Assembly: GCF_052064335.1 (NCBI RefSeq)
Contig: NZ_JBQHVU010000009.1
Span: forward strand, 1-64,000
Direction of reading: 5' to 3'
From: Weimeria sp002480925
GTDB taxonomy: Bacteria > Bacillota > Clostridia > Lachnospirales > Lachnospiraceae
DNA length: 64,000 bases
Shown: positions 8,318-17,679 of the stretch, one piece after another
Numbering within the stretch: the stretch's first letter is position 1
Layout of the letters: each line of letters begins with the position of its first letter
Position numbers and translations under genes: made by a program
Notes under the pieces: generated by a model
What the model was told of the DNA's origin: nothing
Seen by the model: only the letters and a program-made list of their open reading frames with translations
Databases searched by the model: none

Positions 8318-9391
8318 TCATTTATCCTTGTCGTTTTCCGAATCATTATGTGCCAGTTTAAAAAACGCTTTCTGGCTCTCAATCTCCGCACGCAGTTCCT
8401 CATCTGTAGGAAGATAAAGCTTGTATTTTGATGCAAAGAGCTGCTCATTACCGTGCATCACGGAATATTTTGCAATGTCTTCATCCGTGTCGGTGCAGAG
8501 AACAATTCCTAGCGTTGGATTATCATCCGGCCTTTTTTTCAGTTCGTCATACATCTGGATATACATATCCATCTGGCCAACGTCCTGATATGTAATCTTT
8601 TTCGTCTTCAGGTCAATCAGCACAAAACATTTCAAGATGTAGTTGTAGAAAACAAGATCAATATAATAATCTTCCTTTTCTGTGTGAATATGCTGCTGCC
8701 TGGCGACAAAGGCATATCCCTTCCCCATTTCCATCAGAAATTTCTGCAGGTTGTCAATAATGCTCTGCTCCAAATCAGATTCCAGATACGAAGTATCTTC
8801 ATGCATTCCAAGAAATTCTGCAATAACCGGATTCTTGATGAATTCCAGTTTGTCCTGATATGAAGACGTCAGCATCTGCATTTCCTGTTTGACTGCTTCC
8901 GGCCTCTGCGTCTTCAGCATCCGATAATAATACTGAGAAGATACATTCCTCTGTAGAGTCCGTACACTCCAGCCTTCCTGAAAAGCTTCACGTTCATACC
9001 AGTCTCGTGCCTTGCGGTCTTTTACCTGCAAAAGGACGCGATAGTGTGTCCATGAGAGGAACTGCTGAGATTTTCCACTCACTGTCTGGAAAATCTCTGG
9101 GAATTCCCGATAAAAGGAATAGAAGCTGTAGAGATTACTTTTTGTGAAGCCACGCCCATATCTCTTCGTAAGGCTTTTTGCGAGAGATTTAATCACTTCC
9201 AGACCATATTCAGCCCGACCGCTCTGGGAAAGTTCCTCTTCTGCGATACGTCTTCCAATCAGCCAATTTCGCTGCACCAGAAGTACATTTACAGATTGAT
9301 AAGCACGCTTTTGGGCAGCATCGACAATTTCTTCCGTATCTTTTACCACATCACCGGTTCTGTGATACTCAATCATCCTTGTCTCCGCCAT
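8318..9391 (-). CDS. DUF1016/YhcG-type PD-(D/E)XK nuclease, copy 1
   Basis: YhcG-family proteins have an N-terminal helical DUF1016 domain and a C-terminal PD-(D/E)XK nuclease fold. They are common in type I and III restriction loci and other defence islands; their exact reaction is not settled. Here the N-terminal domain runs to about residue 180 (SLAKSLTKRYGRGFTKSNLYSF) and the nuclease core is YIDLVFYN...FVLIDLK around residues 235-265, with Asp and Asp-x-Lys in place. The start lies 1 bp after the mod stop, so the genes are coupled. A paralogue lies at 15494-16525, opening the same operon. Confidence 0.88.
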   Translation of the reverse strand: MAETRMIEYHRTGDVVKDTEEIVDAAQKRAYQSVNVLLVQRNWLIGRRIAEEELSQSGRAEYGLEVIKSLAKSLTKRYGRGFTKSNLYSFYSFYREFPEIFQTVSGKSQQFLSWTHYRVLLQVKDRKARDWYEREAFQEGWSVRTLQRNVSSQYYYRMLKTQRPEAVKQEMQMLTSSYQDKLEFIKNPVIAEFLGMHEDTSYLESDLEQSIIDNLQKFLMEMGKGYAFVARQQHIHTEKEDYYIDLVFYNYILKCFVLIDLKTKKITYQDVGQMDMYIQMYDELKKRPDDNPTLGIVLCTDTDEDIAKYSVMHGNEQLFASKYKLYLPTDEELRAEIESQKAFFKLAHNDSENDKDK

Positions 9392-9392
9392 A

Positions 9393-11381
9393 TCACAGCA
9401 CCTTCCTTACTGTCTGCGGGCTGTATGTCGCAAATATCTGCTCAAAGTTTGCAGCCACACTGTCAGAGCCAAAAGAACTGTCCCGGAACACGGCATAGAA
9501 AGGCTTCTGCTTTGCAATGGCCGTTACCACATCTTCCGTCACATTCTTATCGAAGCAAGCGATTAGATAACCATCAGCCACAGAGAAAACCTTCTTCCCG
9601 GCAATCTCCGTCTGCTCTATCTTTGACGAGAGAAGAACGCCAAGATCGAGCATCACCTGAATCAAAAGATCTTCCGGTGTGCGATCCTCCTTGATGTTGT
9701 CAGTAAACTGATCCAGATCCATCTGACCAATATCTGCCGGGCGATAATAAACGTCCTTCATGTTGGAAAAATCTACTTTAAAACAGCGGAAGCCGTAGTC
9801 GATATCAGCGCCGGTTTCCTCTTTGATCTTCTTACCGGCACGACGGATGCGCTCCTTTCCGATTTCGCAGATGTTCTTGTATCCGGCTTTGTAGGCTTCG
9901 CTCTTTTCGCCGGTCTTTTCCGGAAGCTGAACCATAATGAACTTGCGGTGTCCGCCATCTTCAGCATTCATCTGCATAACAGCGTGGGCGGTTGTAGCTG
10001 AGCCGGAGAAGAAGTCAAGAATTATCCCCTCTCCGCTTGTTGCTAGTTTTAGACACCTTTTAATGGTGCCTAAAGGCTTCGGTTTTGGAAAAATTCTTTT
10101 GTCAAAGCCTAGCTCGATAAACTCCTCCGTTCCTCTTTCACTATTAACATCTTTGAACGTCCAGGAACTTGTAGGTTTAACTAATGCACGCCCTTCAAGG
10201 TAATCCTTTTGCATTACACCCCAGACTTTTCTTGAAGGCATAAATTTAGGAGCCAAATTTGTAATCTGTTTTTTTGCAGTATCAATACCCCAACGCCAGT
10301 TGCCTTCTTTTCCGTCCTCTCTTTGAGGTTTGATTTGAATGTACCCATTCTTAATATAATCAGCTCGGTCTGGATAAAAGTCGCCAGTATCCTCAGAGTA
10401 GTAGAAGAAATAGAACAGATTGGGTCTGTCCTCTCTCAAGTCGTTTTCTCCAGTTTTTCTCAGGTCAATTTCACGATACCATTTGCCATCCAAATCGACT
10501 TTGTTATAGCGTTTAGTAATTTCTTCGGTCGGTTCAAAGCCGTACCATTCGACTTTAGACACATCTTTTGCATATACCAACAAATATTCATGCGTCGTCG
10601 CAATGTACTTATCGTCAGACCTACCTTTTGGATTGTTTATATTCGCAATAATACCCATGCAGTTATCCGAGCCAAAAACTTCATCAAGCATTTTGCGGAG
10701 ATTGACAACTTCATTGTTGTCGATTGATACAAGGATAACACCATCAACTGTCAACAAATCCTTTGAAAGTCGAAGCCTTGGATACAGCATATTAAGCCAA
10801 TCTGTGTGAAAACGACCATTGTTTTCCGTATTCGCAAACAGACGGTTGCCATCTTCATCGTATTGCCCGCTGTTAGCAAGGTACTCATCTGTGCTCTGGG
10901 CAAAGTCATCTTCATACACAAAGTCACTTCCGGTATTGTACGGAGGATCAATGTAGATCATCTTGATTTTGCCGAGATAGGTTTCCTGCAACAGCTTCAG
11001 CACCTCAAGATTATCACCCTCGATATAGAGGTTTTCGGTGGTGTCAAAGTTTACACTACCGCTGCTGAAATAAGGTTTTCCCTCACTATCTGCCCCAGTG
11101 GGAACTGTTTCATCTTCGCGAACAGGGCGCAGCGTCTTATTGATCGGGGCGTTGGCAAGAAGAACGGACTTCTTCTTATCAGGCCAAGTGAACTGATAGC
11201 GTTCCTCATTGCCGTCAACAACCTTTGTGTTGATTTCCTGCATAAGTACATCTTTATCAATGGCACGGACTACATTGCCATCATCATCGATGGTTTCGGT
11301 TACAGCATCCGGGAAGAGAGCAGCCAGTTTCTTGTAGTTCTCCTCCGCCAGATCCGGTGTGTGCATCTTAAGCTTTTCCAT
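9393..11381 (-). CDS. mod: Type III DNA adenine methyltransferase, Mod subunit
   Basis: Mod recognises the target site and transfers a methyl group from S-adenosylmethionine to adenine; it also gives Res its specificity. The 662-aa protein has catalytic DPPY at residues 145-148, before the SAM-binding motif FFSGSATTAHA near residue 460. This is the beta-class order of type III Mod proteins. The variable target-recognition region lies between them (about 220-430). GGAGGG lies upstream of the ATG, and the start overlaps the DUF4391 gene by 14 bp. All expected motifs are present. The recognised sequence cannot be predicted. Confidence 0.93.
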   Translation of the reverse strand: MEKLKMHTPDLAEENYKKLAALFPDAVTETIDDDGNVVRAIDKDVLMQEINTKVVDGNEERYQFTWPDKKKSVLLANAPINKTLRPVREDETVPTGADSEGKPYFSSGSVNFDTTENLYIEGDNLEVLKLLQETYLGKIKMIYIDPPYNTGSDFVYEDDFAQSTDEYLANSGQYDEDGNRLFANTENNGRFHTDWLNMLYPRLRLSKDLLTVDGVILVSIDNNEVVNLRKMLDEVFGSDNCMGIIANINNPKGRSDDKYIATTHEYLLVYAKDVSKVEWYGFEPTEEITKRYNKVDLDGKWYREIDLRKTGENDLREDRPNLFYFFYYSEDTGDFYPDRADYIKNGYIQIKPQREDGKEGNWRWGIDTAKKQITNLAPKFMPSRKVWGVMQKDYLEGRALVKPTSSWTFKDVNSERGTEEFIELGFDKRIFPKPKPLGTIKRCLKLATSGEGIILDFFSGSATTAHAVMQMNAEDGGHRKFIMVQLPEKTGEKSEAYKAGYKNICEIGKERIRRAGKKIKEETGADIDYGFRCFKVDFSNMKDVYYRPADIGQMDLDQFTDNIKEDRTPEDLLIQVMLDLGVLLSSKIEQTEIAGKKVFSVADGYLIACFDKNVTEDVVTAIAKQKPFYAVFRDSSFGSDSVAANFEQIFATYSPQTVRKVL

Positions 11382-12000
11382 TTGTGATTCCCTCCAGTTG
11401 TTTTTGGTAATCCTTTAACTTCGAATATAGTTCAAACCGCTTCTTAGGCTGCTGTTCCTTCCATGCAGCGGCTTCTGTTTTCTTTATCAGCTTGTTCAGC
11501 CTGTCGATCTCGTCCTGGTCTTTCAGCTGTTCATCTATCGTCCGATCCTGCCTTTGTAACACAGCTTCTGATGAAATAGCAATCTGCCTTACGAGGTCAT
11601 CCCATATCTCATCGAGCGTGTTCCCGGCAAGTGTCAGAGACAGCTTGTTTTCCTTCATCCAGTCTGTCCGATACAGCTTGCTGTGATAAACCGCCAGCTG
11701 CCGCTCGTCATCATACACAAGCATGAAGATGAGCTTATGCGGATTCTGCCGGGCGATAGCCTCGACAATCTTCCCATCGAAATCCTGTCTCTTAAGAATT
11801 ATCGACAGAAGCAGGATTTCATTTATCTCTGAGTCCTTCGCGAGATTCAGGTTTCCTTTTGTCAGGCTGTTTTCCACTATAATACGGTCGACATCTGATA
11901 CAAACTTTTGCTTAAGCACGGCGGTCAGAGAAAGACGTTTATAAAAGGCTTCCTTAGGCAATCGTTGTCGCACTATGGTACTTGCTGGGAAATCGATCAT
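11368..12000 (-). CDS. DUF4391 domain protein
   Basis: This 210-aa protein matches the DUF4391 pattern: a small alpha/beta N-terminus (IDFPASTIVRQRLPKEAFY), a central segment with HKLIFMLVYDDERQLAVYHS, and a helical, charged C-terminus. These proteins sit between a helicase-related gene and a methylase in many restriction loci; their role is unknown, perhaps a scaffold or DNA-binding subunit. The ATG directly abuts the helicase stop codon (TAA-ATG) and the end overlaps mod. It is therefore made together with both, which argues for a complex. Confidence 0.8.
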   Translation of the reverse strand: MIDFPASTIVRQRLPKEAFYKRLSLTAVLKQKFVSDVDRIIVENSLTKGNLNLAKDSEINEILLLSIILKRQDFDGKIVEAIARQNPHKLIFMLVYDDERQLAVYHSKLYRTDWMKENKLSLTLAGNTLDEIWDDLVRQIAISSEAVLQRQDRTIDEQLKDQDEIDRLNKLIKKTEAAAWKEQQPKKRFELYSKLKDYQKQLEGITNGKA

Positions 12001-15000
12001 TTACATCACCACCATAAAACAGATCAGTTCAAAATCCTCAAGTCCTGAAAATCCGCCGGACTGAAACGTTGTCTCACCAGCAGAGAAGAAGCTGGAAATG
12101 TCCTCCTCGTCTTTTGCATCGATAATCGAACCGATAGCATCTTCGAGAAGCTGGGAGACCTTGCTCATGTTCCGGCCATCCTTAGTTTCCTTATTGAATA
12201 CCCTGCACAGTTCCTTATCCGGTTCAGCCTTGCCTCTGGCTATATGCCGCATCTCATCAAGCGTGTCCTTCGGCTGCAGATGGTTGGTAATGATCTCCCC
12301 GTCTTTTCCTACATAAACCATATAAAACGGATGCAGTCGGTTCTGATTCTTGATATTGATCTTCGTATTCACATTCTTCAGGACAAAGATCACGCCGGGC
12401 TTTTCTCCATGTGCGACCGCGTGGATTCCAAACGGCATATGGTCAATGTCCTTATGCTCTTTCATGTAGGCAAGAAGATCCATTCGGAAATCATTGAGCC
12501 CCATATCCGTAATGGAAATGCCGGAATTCATTTCTTCCAGATCGACAACTTTCTCCTGCAGTTTCTTTAGCTGCGCTTTCCGATATTCCAGATCACCCTT
12601 TTCATCCTGGTTGATCAGGTCATCATCGCCGGTCGAAGTCATGACGGAGATGCGCATTCTGGTTTCGACCCTGGCTTTCAGGTTGATGTACTCGTCCAGC
12701 GTCAGATCTGGCCAGAAGTTCACCAGCTGGATCACTTTATTTTTACTGCCGATACGGTCAATTCTGCCAAACCGCTGAATGATCCGGACGGGATTCCAAT
12801 GAATGTCGTAATTGATGCAGTAGTCGCAGTCCTGCAGGTTTTGTCCTTCAGAAATACAGTCCGTCCCGATCAGAATATCGATGTTATTATTTGTGTCCTT
12901 CGGATAAAGGACATCCCTGTCTTTCGACATCGGAGAAAAACAGGAAAGCACATGGTTCATTTCTGCCTTAAAATTCGGGATCGTCGTCCTTCCTTCCACG
13001 CTTCCGGTTACAAGCGCTGTATTCAACCCTAGTTTTTTTGCACTCGGGGCAATATTCTCATACAGGTATTCTGCCGTATCCGCAAACGCCGTAAAGATCA
13101 GAACTTTCCTGTTGCCCGGATTGATCGGTTTTTCTTCCTTCTCCCGAATGACTTTCAAGAGCTGGTTCAGCTTATAATCGTATTCTGGCGTGATATCTTC
13201 AACCATGCTGACAAGGACGGATAACGTATCAAGGTCCGCATCCATATCTCGTTTCCACGAAATGTAATCCATGTCCCGAAGGTCGATCTGCACTTTCTTT
13301 CCTACGGAAAAGAAGTCCGTGTTCTGATCATCGTCATCAAAGTCTGCTGCGGCTCCAGACAGATCTGACATCTCATCCAGATTACCTGTTCCATTCTGCA
13401 TAAAATCGCTGATGATCTGATCCGTATCATATAGATACTGGTACACCCGCTTCACAGTCAGAAGGAAGGAATGAACGGAGCTTTCCATCCGCTTCAGTAG
13501 GTTGATACTCATCAGGCGCTGGATACCGGTCTCACGTCCCTTTCGGAAGTTTTCTGTCTCCTCTTCAGACAGATACTTTGAAAGCTTGCTTGGCAAAATG
13601 AACTGAGTTGGCGTATAGATCGTAAGTTTCAGATCCGATAAGCACTCATATACTTCCTTGTAATTGATGGCACCTTTCTTATCCGTCAGTTTCGGATAAA
13701 GAGAAATTGGCTTATTGCGGGTCGGGAATGTTCCAATATCCTTCGTATCATAATAGGTCTGAATATGGTGCCGCGATCTGGCAATGGTAACCGCATCCAG
13801 AACTTCAAAGAAATCAAAATCAAGCTGCGACAGAAGATTCTGAGTTGTCCGTTCCTTTTCCGGGAGTTTGCACCATGCGTTATAGACTTTCTGGGCCTGC
13901 CGGAAGATCGTGTCAATGTCCGATTTTATATCCAGCTTTTCATTAATCTCTTCCGGATTCCCCTCATAGGCCAGTGCCAACTGATTGCGGAGATCATAGA
14001 ACCGGTTATTCACCGGCGTAGCAGAAAGCATCAGCACCTTGGTTCGTACCCCAGGCTTTATCACTCGGTTCATTAACCGCATATACCGGTTTTCTTTTTC
14101 TCCGCCGTGGGTATTGGTACCATTTCCATTACGAAAGTTATGACTCTCATCGATCACAACAAGGTCATAGTTTCCCCACTTGATCCGGTCGATTGGCAGT
14201 CCGATTGGTGTCATGCCGCTATTTCTGGAAAGATCCGTATGGTAGAGGACATCATAGCGAAATCGGTCAGCAGCCAGCGGGTTGTTTACCAGATTCCCGC
14301 GATAGGTCATCCAGTTCTCCGAAAGCTTCTTTGGGCACAGAACAAGTACGTTCTTGTTTCTACCTTCGTAATACTTAATGACGGCAAGTGCCGTGAACGT
14401 CTTACCGAGTCCTACACTGTCTGCAAGAATGCAGCCATTGTACTGTTCAAGCTTATTGATAATGCCAAGAGCAGCATCCTTCTGAAAATTGTAGAGTTTG
14501 TTCCAGATCACGCTGTCCTTGAACCCGGTCGCCTCATTTGGAAGAACATCCTCCGAAATGTCATCGAGGAACTCACTGAAGATATTATAGAGTGTCATAA
14601 AATAGATCAGTTCCGGAGAATTCTCCTGATAGACCGAAGAGATCATGTCGATGACTTCATTCGTTACATCCGTGAGTTTTTCTTTATCATTCCAGACAGT
14701 TTCAAAAAGATTCAGAAATTCTTTGCTGGCCGGATTCTCAAACCGGGTCACCATGTTACTGATGTTGTTCCCACGCTCGCATCCAAGATCAACTGCCGTG
14801 AACGAGTTCATCGGCATATAGGTATAGGAGTCCTCCGGATTTTCAACGACAAGGAAATTATTCATTCCTTCTCTGGTAGTGTTGGTTCGGAAGAAAACTT
14901 TGCGATGCATCCAGTCAGCGCATTCCCTGGCCACGGCCTTCTGTTTCAGTTCATTCCGAAGACGCACTTCAAACTCTGTACCGTACAGACTCTTCTCTCG

Positions 15001-15231
15001 GTTCAGCCTCGGAATATAGAATTCCCTACGCTCCTTCGGTGTCTTCTCAGCGACAAATGTCGGAGACGTAAATATAAACCGGAACTCATCGCAGCTTTCC
15101 AACTCGTCTTTTAATGCCTGATATGCATAAATGGAGAAGCATGCCGCCGCAATGGACACCTTGCTGCCTGACTGTATTTTTTTCGTAAGGTCATCCTTTA
15201 CGACCTTGGTTGTATTATTGAATGTATCCAT
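12001..15231 (-). CDS. PLD-like/SNF2-family helicase
   Basis: A 1076-aa superfamily 2 ATPase that probably translocates on DNA. The N-terminal 200 residues resemble a phospholipase-D-like domain (HRKVFF near residue 110; NNFLVVENPEDSYTYMPMNS), with the HxK motif only partly kept. The SNF2 core has Walker A SVGLGKT near residue 275, Walker B VIDESHNF and LSATPVNN. Its second lobe carries TDCISEGQNLQDC and RIIQRFGRIDRIG. The C-terminal 200 residues are not assigned. It is the first large gene after the HTH and is fused in expression to DUF4391 and mod. In related loci such helicases are thought to act with the methylase; that role here is inferred. Confidence 0.88.
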   Translation of the reverse strand: MDTFNNTTKVVKDDLTKKIQSGSKVSIAAACFSIYAYQALKDELESCDEFRFIFTSPTFVAEKTPKERREFYIPRLNREKSLYGTEFEVRLRNELKQKAVARECADWMHRKVFFRTNTTREGMNNFLVVENPEDSYTYMPMNSFTAVDLGCERGNNISNMVTRFENPASKEFLNLFETVWNDKEKLTDVTNEVIDMISSVYQENSPELIYFMTLYNIFSEFLDDISEDVLPNEATGFKDSVIWNKLYNFQKDAALGIINKLEQYNGCILADSVGLGKTFTALAVIKYYEGRNKNVLVLCPKKLSENWMTYRGNLVNNPLAADRFRYDVLYHTDLSRNSGMTPIGLPIDRIKWGNYDLVVIDESHNFRNGNGTNTHGGEKENRYMRLMNRVIKPGVRTKVLMLSATPVNNRFYDLRNQLALAYEGNPEEINEKLDIKSDIDTIFRQAQKVYNAWCKLPEKERTTQNLLSQLDFDFFEVLDAVTIARSRHHIQTYYDTKDIGTFPTRNKPISLYPKLTDKKGAINYKEVYECLSDLKLTIYTPTQFILPSKLSKYLSEEETENFRKGRETGIQRLMSINLLKRMESSVHSFLLTVKRVYQYLYDTDQIISDFMQNGTGNLDEMSDLSGAAADFDDDDQNTDFFSVGKKVQIDLRDMDYISWKRDMDADLDTLSVLVSMVEDITPEYDYKLNQLLKVIREKEEKPINPGNRKVLIFTAFADTAEYLYENIAPSAKKLGLNTALVTGSVEGRTTIPNFKAEMNHVLSCFSPMSKDRDVLYPKDTNNNIDILIGTDCISEGQNLQDCDYCINYDIHWNPVRIIQRFGRIDRIGSKNKVIQLVNFWPDLTLDEYINLKARVETRMRISVMTSTGDDDLINQDEKGDLEYRKAQLKKLQEKVVDLEEMNSGISITDMGLNDFRMDLLAYMKEHKDIDHMPFGIHAVAHGEKPGVIFVLKNVNTKINIKNQNRLHPFYMVYVGKDGEIITNHLQPKDTLDEMRHIARGKAEPDKELCRVFNKETKDGRNMSKVSQLLEDAIGSIIDAKDEEDISSFFSAGETTFQSGGFSGLEDFELICFMVVM

Positions 15232-15266
15232 TAAAACGACTCCATCCCTGCTGCCGGATTACTGCT

Positions 15267-15491
15267 TCACACTTTCTGTATCAGACTTCTGCTTGACGTC
15301 CACAGGGTCTGTGTCGAGTACTTTTTTCTCGTCTCCGGGTTCCGACTCACTCTCATGATTTCATTAATATTACAGTTCAACGCTTCACAAATCTTCAGCA
15401 ATACGTCTGTGGTAATATTCTCGCCCTTTCCTAACTTTGCAAGAGAAGTTGTGCTGATACCACTCTGCTCCCGGAGGTCTTTCTTGCCCAT
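15267..15491 (-). CDS. Xre/Cro-C1-type HTH protein lacking its first helix
   Basis: The protein reads GKKDLREQSGISTTSLAKLGKGENITTDVLLKICEALN (two parts), the helix 2-5 section of a Cro/C1-like DNA-binding domain. Related full proteins are about 65-70 aa and begin with some 15 more residues (a first helix after a motif like ISYKPLWK). Here these are missing, and the ATG used is the one that normally lies inside the domain. AAAGGAG lies 8 nt before the ATG at 15491, inside the end of the upstream DUF1016 gene. It probably regulated this operon; whether the clipped form folds is doubtful. Confidence 0.65.
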   Translation of the reverse strand: MGKKDLREQSGISTTSLAKLGKGENITTDVLLKICEALNCNINEIMRVSRNPETRKKYSTQTLWTSSRSLIQKV

Positions 15492-15493
15492 AA

Positions 15494-16525
15494 TCACTTC
15501 TCCTTTGCAGCATCAGCATCCATAAATCTGCGGATTTCATTTTCTAACTGGTCTTTGTCAGGAAGATAGAGCTGATAGCGGCTGACAAAAAGCTGATTAG
15601 AAATATTCTGTGTGGCATATTTCACCATCAGTTTATCCTCATAGGCACCCATAACAATACCAATTGGTTCTGTATCCCCGGGCGTATTCATTTCTTCTCT
15701 ATAATAATTGAGATATAAATTCATTTGCCCGATGTCTTCATGCTGGACTTCTCCACGTTTCAGATCAATCAGAACAAAGCATTTTAGAATACGGTGATAG
15801 AACACGAGATCAATTTTAAAAATTCTACCGCCGATATTTATGCGCTGTTGTCTGCCTACATACGTAAAACCTTTGCCAAGTTCAAGAAGGAACTGACTCA
15901 GGTTGTTTATCAGAGCTGTCTCCAGATCGCCTTCCTTATAGACAGGTAATTCCGGAAGCCCAACAAATTCAAATACATATGGATCTTTTACAATATCTTC
16001 CGGCTTTTCAATGATTTGTCCCTGCTGCGCCAGACGAATGACTTCATCTTTGTTTTTACTCAGTACCAATCGTTGAAACAGCATGCTTTTCATCTGCCGC
16101 TTCAGCTCCCTCACACCCCAGTTTTCCTGCTCACACTCTTGCAGATAAAATGATCTTTCCTGTGGATCATCAATTTTGAGCAGCTCTACATAATGGCTCC
16201 AGCTTAATTTTGCAGACAGTGTCTGCAAAATTGGAAATGTAAGATATAGCTTGCGCATCTTATTCACATTGCTCATGCCAAAGCCTTTTCCATATCTTTC
16301 GCTCAGATCATGAGACAGTCGCTTTAAGGTTTCCGAACCATATTCTGCTTTCTCATATCCTGCCTGTTCATACAAAACGATATATCTGCCAATATTCCAG
16401 TTTGTTTCGACAATGGCCTGGTTGACCTGATTAACAGCTTTCTGTCTGCCGTTGTTTAACGCTGTTCCGATGTTTTTAAGCAGGTCTTTGTATCCTGCAT
16501 CTGCAAGTAGACCAGTTTCTTCCAT
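15494..16525 (-). CDS. DUF1016/YhcG-type PD-(D/E)XK nuclease, copy 2
   Basis: This 343-aa paralogue of the protein at 8318-9391 has the same plan: a DUF1016 helical N-terminus (LKRLSHDLSERYGKGFGMSN) and a nuclease core IDLVFYHRILKCFVLIDLKRG. The two differ clearly over most of their length, so they are not a recent duplication. The start has GAGG 9 nt upstream. It is the first gene of the co-directional run and its end carries the SD for the clipped HTH gene. Its insertion may be what removed the 5' end of that gene. Confidence 0.87.
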   Translation of the reverse strand: MEETGLLADAGYKDLLKNIGTALNNGRQKAVNQVNQAIVETNWNIGRYIVLYEQAGYEKAEYGSETLKRLSHDLSERYGKGFGMSNVNKMRKLYLTFPILQTLSAKLSWSHYVELLKIDDPQERSFYLQECEQENWGVRELKRQMKSMLFQRLVLSKNKDEVIRLAQQGQIIEKPEDIVKDPYVFEFVGLPELPVYKEGDLETALINNLSQFLLELGKGFTYVGRQQRINIGGRIFKIDLVFYHRILKCFVLIDLKRGEVQHEDIGQMNLYLNYYREEMNTPGDTEPIGIVMGAYEDKLMVKYATQNISNQLFVSRYQLYLPDKDQLENEIRRFMDADAAKEK

Positions 16526-16547
16526 ATATCATTGCCTCTTTATAAAC

Positions 16548-16622
16548 CTATAACTTGCTACTGACGTGCATGATGACATCCGCCATGATCATAAGACCTA
16601 AGCCCAGTGCTTTCGAAATCAT
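16548..16622 (-). CDS. Possible 24-aa hydrophobic peptide
   Basis: An ATG at 16622 follows GAGAGG at about 5 nt and is read for 24 codons (MISKALGLGLMIMADVIMHV...) to TAG. The peptide is mostly hydrophobic, enough for one short membrane helix. It lies alone in the 143-bp gap in front of the defence operon. It could be a leader peptide or a chance ORF. Confidence 0.2.
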   Translation of the reverse strand: MISKALGLGLMIMADVIMHVSSKL

Positions 16623-16668
16623 GGGGCCTCTCTGTCCCGATTCAGAAAAAAAGGATACCCTTTGATCA

Positions 16669-17604
16669 TCAGTCTTCCTTCAGATCCCGAAACAGTATGG
16701 ATTCATTACTTCTCCAGTTATAGATCCTGCATGGTATCGCTCCAGGCTCCTCTTCTGTCTCTGTCATTTCCGGCACGGTCTCAAACAGAGACATCTGATG
16801 ATATTCCTCGCGGGGCTTTCCGAGTGGGACAGTGTCCTTAAGGCCATCCATCTGCCAGATATTCCAGACGATCCTGTTTGCGATCTGCTTTAGCAGCCCC
16901 TGGTCCGGATCCATCTCCCATCTGTCCCTGTAGTAATCCATAAAGGTAAGCAGTAGATTGGCCCTTGCTATCAGCAGGTTGTCACCCTGATATTCATAAC
17001 CGTATGATGCCTCAAAGGCCCGAATCACCCATTTGACCCACTCATCATAATCCGTTGCATTCTCATCTACTATACGGAGCTTCCTGTCAAGCTGCCCTAT
17101 ACGACGCCTGAGGGGACAGATAGGCTCTCCTGTGGATACATCGTATCTGGAAACCAGATAAGGAGCCTCTCCGCATGTGATCTCAAGTCGCCTCGAATCC
17201 ACATACTGCTGCCAGGTCTTCCCCTCCGGAAACTCTATCCGGTCCTCATTCACAGTCCAGCTGTGATCATCGTTTGCCGTATTGAAGACATCAGATCTTC
17301 CGAACCATTCCTCATCGCAATGGTCATTCATCAGATTACAAAGCCATGCCGGAGTAAAAACCTCAGCCTTTTTCCTTGTACGTTCTGCCTGAGCCTCCTG
17401 TGATTTCTGTATCCTTGGCTTTATTATTTCAGAATGCAAAAAAAGCAGCTTCTTATTCATCTGCTCCGTATCCGAAAACCCAAGGCCAAGCTCCTGATAG
17501 GTGTCAGTCGCCCATATGATATTATTCCTTGTGGATTTATCCTTGATGAGTATGGAAAGGAAAGACGCTACAGGCCCACTTCCGATATCTATTAGCTTTT
17601 CCAC
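16669..17604 (-). CDS. Restriction subunit M-like protein without the methylase core
   Basis: The 311-aa protein contains AEVFTPAWLCNLMNDHCDEEWFG (about 80-105) and LEITCGEAPYLVSRYDV. These are segments I associate with proteins annotated as restriction endonuclease subunit M, related to Eco57I-type methylases. The SAM motif and the NPPY catalytic motif are not present. It may therefore be a specificity or accessory subunit, or a remnant. The start is GTG with GGAGG 12 nt away, which is long. A good promoter lies 75 bp upstream. It is separated from the DUF1016 gene by 143 bp and may not belong to that operon. Confidence 0.6.
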   Translation of the reverse strand: MEKLIDIGSGPVASFLSILIKDKSTRNNIIWATDTYQELGLGFSDTEQMNKKLLFLHSEIIKPRIQKSQEAQAERTRKKAEVFTPAWLCNLMNDHCDEEWFGRSDVFNTANDDHSWTVNEDRIEFPEGKTWQQYVDSRRLEITCGEAPYLVSRYDVSTGEPICPLRRRIGQLDRKLRIVDENATDYDEWVKWVIRAFEASYGYEYQGDNLLIARANLLLTFMDYYRDRWEMDPDQGLLKQIANRIVWNIWQMDGLKDTVPLGKPREEYHQMSLFETVPEMTETEEEPGAIPCRIYNWRSNESILFRDLKED

Positions 17605-17679
17605 CGAAGTAACAGGCCTCCTTTTTCCATTTAAGCTTCATTTCAGTGACTGATCCTGCCAGCAATGTCATGCATAGAT

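Noticed and set aside
14107..15114. 335-aa plus-strand open frame
   Set aside because: Antisense shadow of the SNF2 helicase N-terminus, whose motifs are intact on the minus strand.
5116..16525. BREX or DISARM system
   Set aside because: No PglZ, BrxC-like ATPase, DUF1998 or drmA-type genes are present. Mod and Res have the classic type III motif order.
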